DNA from: Artocarpus heterophyllus
Taxonomy: Eukaryota > Streptophyta > Magnoliopsida > Rosales > Moraceae
NCBI GenBank assembly: GCA_025403435.1
Contig: CM046347.1
Span: 21,082,028 to 21,146,027, forward strand
Length of the DNA: 64,000 nucleotides
Direction: 5' to 3'
Shown here: positions 59,601-64,000 of the stretch, piece by piece
Layout: each line of letters opens with the position of its first letter
How positions within the stretch are numbered: position 1 is the stretch's first letter
Notes under the pieces: model-generated
What the model was told of the DNA's origin: nothing
Database searches by the model: none
The model's input: the letters and a program-made list of their open reading frames with translations, nothing else
Made by a program: the position numbers and the translations under genes

Positions 59601-62600
59601 CTGAGATTAATTTAACTTTAGTGCCAAGACACACTTGGTGGATTGATTCAGGTGCCACTACTCATATAAGTGTGTCTATGCAAGGGTGCCTGAGCTACCG
59701 AAAGCCAATTGATGCTGAAAGATTCATCTATGTGGGAGATGGCAAATCGGCAGAAGTTGAAGCAATAGGGCATTTTAGGTTATTGTTAAGTTCTGGTTAT
59801 TATTTGGATTTAAAAGACACTTTTGTTGTACCGTTGTTTGGCGAAATTTAATTTCTATTTCTGCTTTGGACAAATCTGGATACTGTTGTTCATTTAGAAA
59901 TAGTCATTTAGTCTTTCTTTAAATTCAAATGTTGTTGGTACCGGTTCTTTATCATTTCAAGATAACCTATATTTGCTTGATACAGTTGCTTCTTATAATG
60001 AAACCTTGCATGTTAGTTCTCGTGGCATAAAATGTAAATTAACCAATGAGAATTCCGCTGTATTATGGCATAAGCGATTAGGACATATTTCAAGAAAAAG
60101 AATGGAAAGACTTGTGTCAGATGGAATTCTTACTTCCCTTGATTTTACAAATTTTGAAACCTGTGTTAATTGTATTAAAATGAAACAGACAAACAAAAGG
60201 GGATTGGGTGCCAATAGAGCTATGGATGTCTTAGAATTGATACATACGAATATTTGTGGACCATTTCCTGTGGCTTCATGGAATGATCAACAATATTTTG
60301 TATCGTTCATAGATGATTACTCCTGGTATGGCTACCTATATCTCATACATGAGAAGTCACAAATTTTGGACGTGTTCAAGTCATATAAGGCTGAAGTTGA
60401 GCTTCAACTCAGTAAAAGAATTAAGGGCGTCAGATCTGACTGTGGTGGTGAATACTATGGCAGATATGACGGATCAGGTGAACAACGTCTAGGACCTTTT
60501 GCTAAATTCCTAGAGGAATGCGGGATAGTCCCTCAATATACCATGCTAGGTTCACCTAGCATGAATGGTGTAGCTGAGAGATAAAACCGGACACTTAAGG
60601 ACATGGTGAGGAGTATGATTTGTCATTCCACCTTACCTGAATCCCTCTGGGGTGTAGCACTCAAGACTGCAGCTTACATTCTTAACAGAGTACCAACAAA
60701 AGCAGCAGCTAAAACACCTTATGAGCTTTGGACTAGCTAAAGGCCTAGTCCAAAGCATTTACATACTTGGGGTTGTCCAGCAGAAGCAAGGCCTTATAGG
60801 CCCAATGAAAAGAAATTGGACTCCAAGATAGTGAGCTGCTATTTCATTGGATACTCTGAACGGTCAAGAGGTTACAAATTTTATGATCCCACTACTAAGG
60901 CTATTTTTGAGACGGGAATTGCAACATTCTTTGAGGATGTTGAGTTTGGGGGGAGAAATAAGGTTAGAGACTTTATCTTTGAGGATGAATTTGATCTTGT
61001 TCCTTTTGTACAAGAGGGATTGGTTCCTATTCCTACAATTGCTTTTGATAATGTTCAGGCTTCTATTCTTGACGTTGATCAAATTGCATATCAAGAACAA
61101 CCAGACATAGTCATTCAACCCCTTCAGGTACAAACTCAACAACCTCAAGAACCAGAACCTAAGAACTTATGCCATTAAGGAGATCCATTAGAGATAAGAG
61201 AAGTGCTATTTCGGATAATTACATAGTATTTCTCCAAGAACATGAGGAAAGTGTTGGATTGATGGATGATGATCCGATCAATGTCCGTCAAGCCATGCAT
61301 AGTTTAAACTCTCAAAAGTGGATGGATGCCATGAAGGATGAGATAAAGTCTATGAAGGACAATGACGTTTGGGATCTCGTTCCATTGCCTGAAGGTGCGA
61401 AGCCCATTGGTTGTAAATGGATATTTAAAACCAAGAGGGATTCGAAGGGTGATGTAGAGCGATATAAGGCTCGTCTTGTTGCTAAGGGCTTTACTCAAAA
61501 GGAAGGCATTGATTATAAAGAGACTTTCTCTCCGGTTTCATTGAAAGACTCTTTTAGGACAATTATGGCACTTGTAGCGCATTTTGATCTTGAGCTACAT
61601 CAGATGGATGTTAAGACGACGTTTCTAAATGGTGACATTGATGAAATGATCTATATGGTGTAGCCAGAAAACTTTGAGTCGGGAGACCCAAAGAAGATGG
61701 TTTGTAAATTAAAGAAATCCATCTATGGGCTTAAGCAAGCTTCTCGTCAATGGTATTACAAATTTCATCAAGTGATAGTCTCATTCGGTTTCGAGATGAA
61801 CACTGTAGATGACTGTATATACCATAAGTTTAGTGGGAGTAAGTGTATTCACCTGGTATTGTATGTTGACGATATACTGCTTGCCACCAATGATATAGGC
61901 TTATTGCACGAAACCAAGAGATTTCTATCAAAAAATTTTGAAATGAAAGATCTTGGTGACGCCTCTTTTGTGTTAGGAATTAAAATACATCGAGATCGTT
62001 CTCGGGGTATACTTGGGTTATCACAAAAGAGCTATATCGAAAAGGTGCTTAAAAGATTTGGCATGCAGGATTGTAAACCAGGAGATACCCCTGTGGCTAA
62101 AGGAGATAAATTCAGTTTAAGTCAGTGTCCTAAGAACGACCTTGAGGTTAAGGAAATGGAAAAGATCTCATATGCATCAGCTGTTGGGAGTCTAATGTAC
62201 GCTCAAGTTTGTACTCGTCCAGATATAGCATACATTGTTGGATTATTGGGCAGATATTTGAGTAACTCTGGAATGGATCATTGGAAAGCAGCCAAACGGG
62301 TTATGCGATATTTACAAAGAACAAAAGATCACATGCTTACATATAGAAGGTTAGACCAACTCGAGATCATTGGTTATTCGGATTCAGATTTTGCTGGATG
62401 TCAAGATAGTCGTCGATCCACTTCGGGCTATATTTTTTTTTGCTTGCTGGAGGAGCTATTTCTTGGAGGAGTGCTAAGTAGTCACTCATAGCTTCTTCCA
62501 CTATTGAGGCAGAATTTATAGCATGTTATGAGGCATCCAATCATGGAATATGGCTGCGAAACTTTGTCACTGGGCTGCGGATTGTGAAAAGTATAGAAAG

Positions 62601-62854
62601 ACCACTTAAGTTGTTTTGTGACAATAAATCTGCAGTCTTATATTCCAACAACAATAGGAGCTCTTCAACGTCAAAGCATATAGAGATTAAGTTTCTTGTT
62701 GTTAAAGAAAGAGTTCAGAGTGGTCAAGTGTCTATAGAGCATATTGGTACAAACTCCATGATAGTGGATCCGCTTACAAAAGAGCTTCCACCCAAGGTCT
62801 TTCATGAGCACACTGCTCACATGGGTGTTCAGTTATTTGATGATATGCAGTTTT
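59601..62854 (+). pseudogene. Copia pol (protease, integrase, reverse transcriptase, RNase H), broken
   Basis: The protease active site is in WWIDSGATTHIS (about 59637). A frame break near 59845 precedes the integrase: LWHKRLGHISRKRM with its HHCC zinc site, then SFIDDYSWYGYLYL, and the GVAER block ending in a stop at 60582. Another stop follows at 60738 (after YELWTS). The reverse transcriptase begins WMDAMKDEIKSM, has a stop at 61661 (after EMIYMV), and carries the catalytic YVDD at about 61864. RNase H shows DSDFAGCQDSRRSTSGY, then a shift in a T-run at 62432 and a stop in RSAK..SLIASSTIEAEF, and ends at 62854. Most stops look like C-to-T changes at Gln codons. Confidence 0.93.
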
Positions 62855-63259
62855 AGTAGGAGTTTGCATTTGAATGCTAATTTTCTTTATATATAGACAT
62901 TGTGTGTTTGTATATGTTTTCTGCAGAAATAAAGAATATAGTTTATTTATACTCTGATTTTGGTACGGTTTTGATCTCATTAAGGTATAAGGTAGGACCA
63001 GTTGAAAATAGACATGTTTAGATCACTTTGCATGTAATTTTCATGCTACACATCCATACTTGATCTATGTCATTTGGTTATATCGATATGTGTGATCATA
63101 GATGGGTCTAGTCACGTTATATTTGTGACAAAGACCGCTTTGGTCCTATGTTGGTATGATCAATGGACGAGATTGTTCAGGAATACCCTTATTTGTGATA
63201 GCAAAAGTTGAGCTCACTAAGGTAAACACATTTTTTGCAAAGAAACATATGTGGCCCAA

Positions 63260-63270
63260 GTGGGAGATTG
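63260..63270 (+). other. Polypurine tract of the Copia element
   Basis: AAGTGGGAGAT sits directly before the 3' LTR start TGTTGGAAAT. Confidence 0.85.
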
Positions 63271-63719
63271 TTGGAAATTAATTTTTCATGTGGGCCTACA
63301 TATGTATTTAAATGTGTTGTTTAATGCTATCTTAAGGTAAAGCCTAAATTAAGATAAAGTTCAAAGGCTTTTGGGTATTAATATAAAGTATGGGTCATTA
63401 TTATTAATAATATATGTGTAGATACTAATTTGTAATTTTTAGATTTCATAATGGGCAAAACTGGAAATACATTAAAATAACTAAAGTTATTTATTCTGGT
63501 TATGGTCCCCAATCCAGATGTACGTTTATTTTTTCCTGTTTTCTCTGAAATCCTATCTTCAAGAAAACTTCAAGGAGTACGTATTGGATTGGAAGACAGT
63601 AACCCATAACAATCCAAAATCATGAATCTAGGTATGCTTATGCAATTTGAAATTATTTCTCTCAATGATTTAACATGAACGATCTTGGTAGTATTCTGGT
63701 TTGATTTTGGTTTCCAACA
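63271..63719 (+). repeat. 3' LTR of the Copia element (449 bp)
   Basis: It starts TGTTGGAAATTAATTT and ends GGTTTCCAACA; nearly identical to 56909-57373 except for one indel and scattered substitutions. Confidence 0.95.
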
Positions 63720-63724
63720 TTGAG

Positions 63725-64000
63725 TCTAAAGAATACATAAAACAAACATACCCGTAGAAAAACAACCAATTCTTCCAATGGAACTCTAAAGCTTTGGAGT
63801 TCGTATAAAAAATATATTTAAACTTAATGTTAAAACTTAAATTTTATAAATTTATTATTTCTCCGAAGTATTCCTTAAACGAAATCAAAAGTTGAGGGCT
63901 TTCTTTAAACAAAAATTAAAAAAAGAAGAAGAAATAGGGAAAAGTAGGGAAGGAAATTGAGCAAAACAAATCCACATGACATGTGGGGGGCTTCCTACTC
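63725..64000. other. Right flank, nothing recognised
   Basis: AT-rich DNA with a purine-rich AAAAAGAAGAAGAA stretch. It continues the sequence interrupted by the Copia element. Confidence 0.4.

Larger units (their letters stand above)
56909..63719 (+). mobile_element. Full-length Copia retrotransposon, decayed
   Basis: The element is 6811 bp with a perfect 5-bp duplication TTGAG (56904-56908 and 63720-63724). It has LTRs of 465 and 449 bp, an initiator-Met primer site, gag-protease-integrase-reverse transcriptase-RNase H in Copia order, and a polypurine tract. Several nonsense codons and frameshifts make it non-autonomous. The leader holds an unusual GC-rich hairpin cluster. Confidence 0.95.

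Overview
This is a 64-kb piece of an AT-rich plant nuclear genome, most likely a eudicot. The evidence is two intron-containing genes with plant-type protein sequences, LTR retrotransposons with plant tRNA-type primer sites, and MITEs. Only two ordinary host genes are visible. NAA40 (histone H2A/H4 N-terminal acetyltransferase; + strand, 7 exons, 7099-10002) and a monoacylglycerol-lipase-type alpha/beta hydrolase (- strand, 7 exons, 27159-17990) converge on each other. From memory, their closest Arabidopsis relatives (At1g18335 and At1g18360) are also near neighbours, so this looks like conserved microsynteny in a repeat-swollen region.

Layout. 1-3589: 3' part of a Sirevirus-like Copia element with a 'plant transposon protein' ORF, four polypurine tracts and an LTR full of TCGGC-CT-GCCGA palindromes; it lies in a Copia LTR that continues to 4597. 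5936-6188: fold-back element. 7099-10002: NAA40. 13322-13480: Tourist-type MITE. 14320-17576: decayed minus-strand Copia element. 17990-27159: the hydrolase gene, whose 5.9-kb first intron holds a 3.95-kb solo LTR (21404-25353, TSD CTCAG). 28430-56000: a nest of retroelements. Gypsy element A (5' LTR from 29486, 3' LTR from 41503) carries a truncated minus-strand Gypsy element B in its 5' LTR. Its 3' LTR was split by a second copy of the solo LTR (41532-53756, TSD TTATA), and that copy was split by a young LTR element D (42641-50862, TSD ATAAT). 56909-63719: complete but decayed Copia element (TSD TTGAG).

The most interesting object is element D. Its two 1979-bp LTRs differ at only seven positions I could find. 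Its 4.26-kb interior has a clear primer site and polypurine tract but no gag or pol. Instead it holds two intronless ORFs in sense orientation: a 173-aa basic Cys-rich protein resembling the nucleic-acid-binding proteins of Betaflexiviridae, and a 229-aa LONELY GUY (LOG) cytokinin-activating-enzyme homologue. A decayed copy of the same pair, in the same order, lies inside the older element A (38283-40170). This NABP-LOG cassette in LTR retroelements is the candidate undescribed system.

All exon structures come from reading splice sites and frame by eye, and repeat boundaries from visual comparison. No database search or alignment was run.
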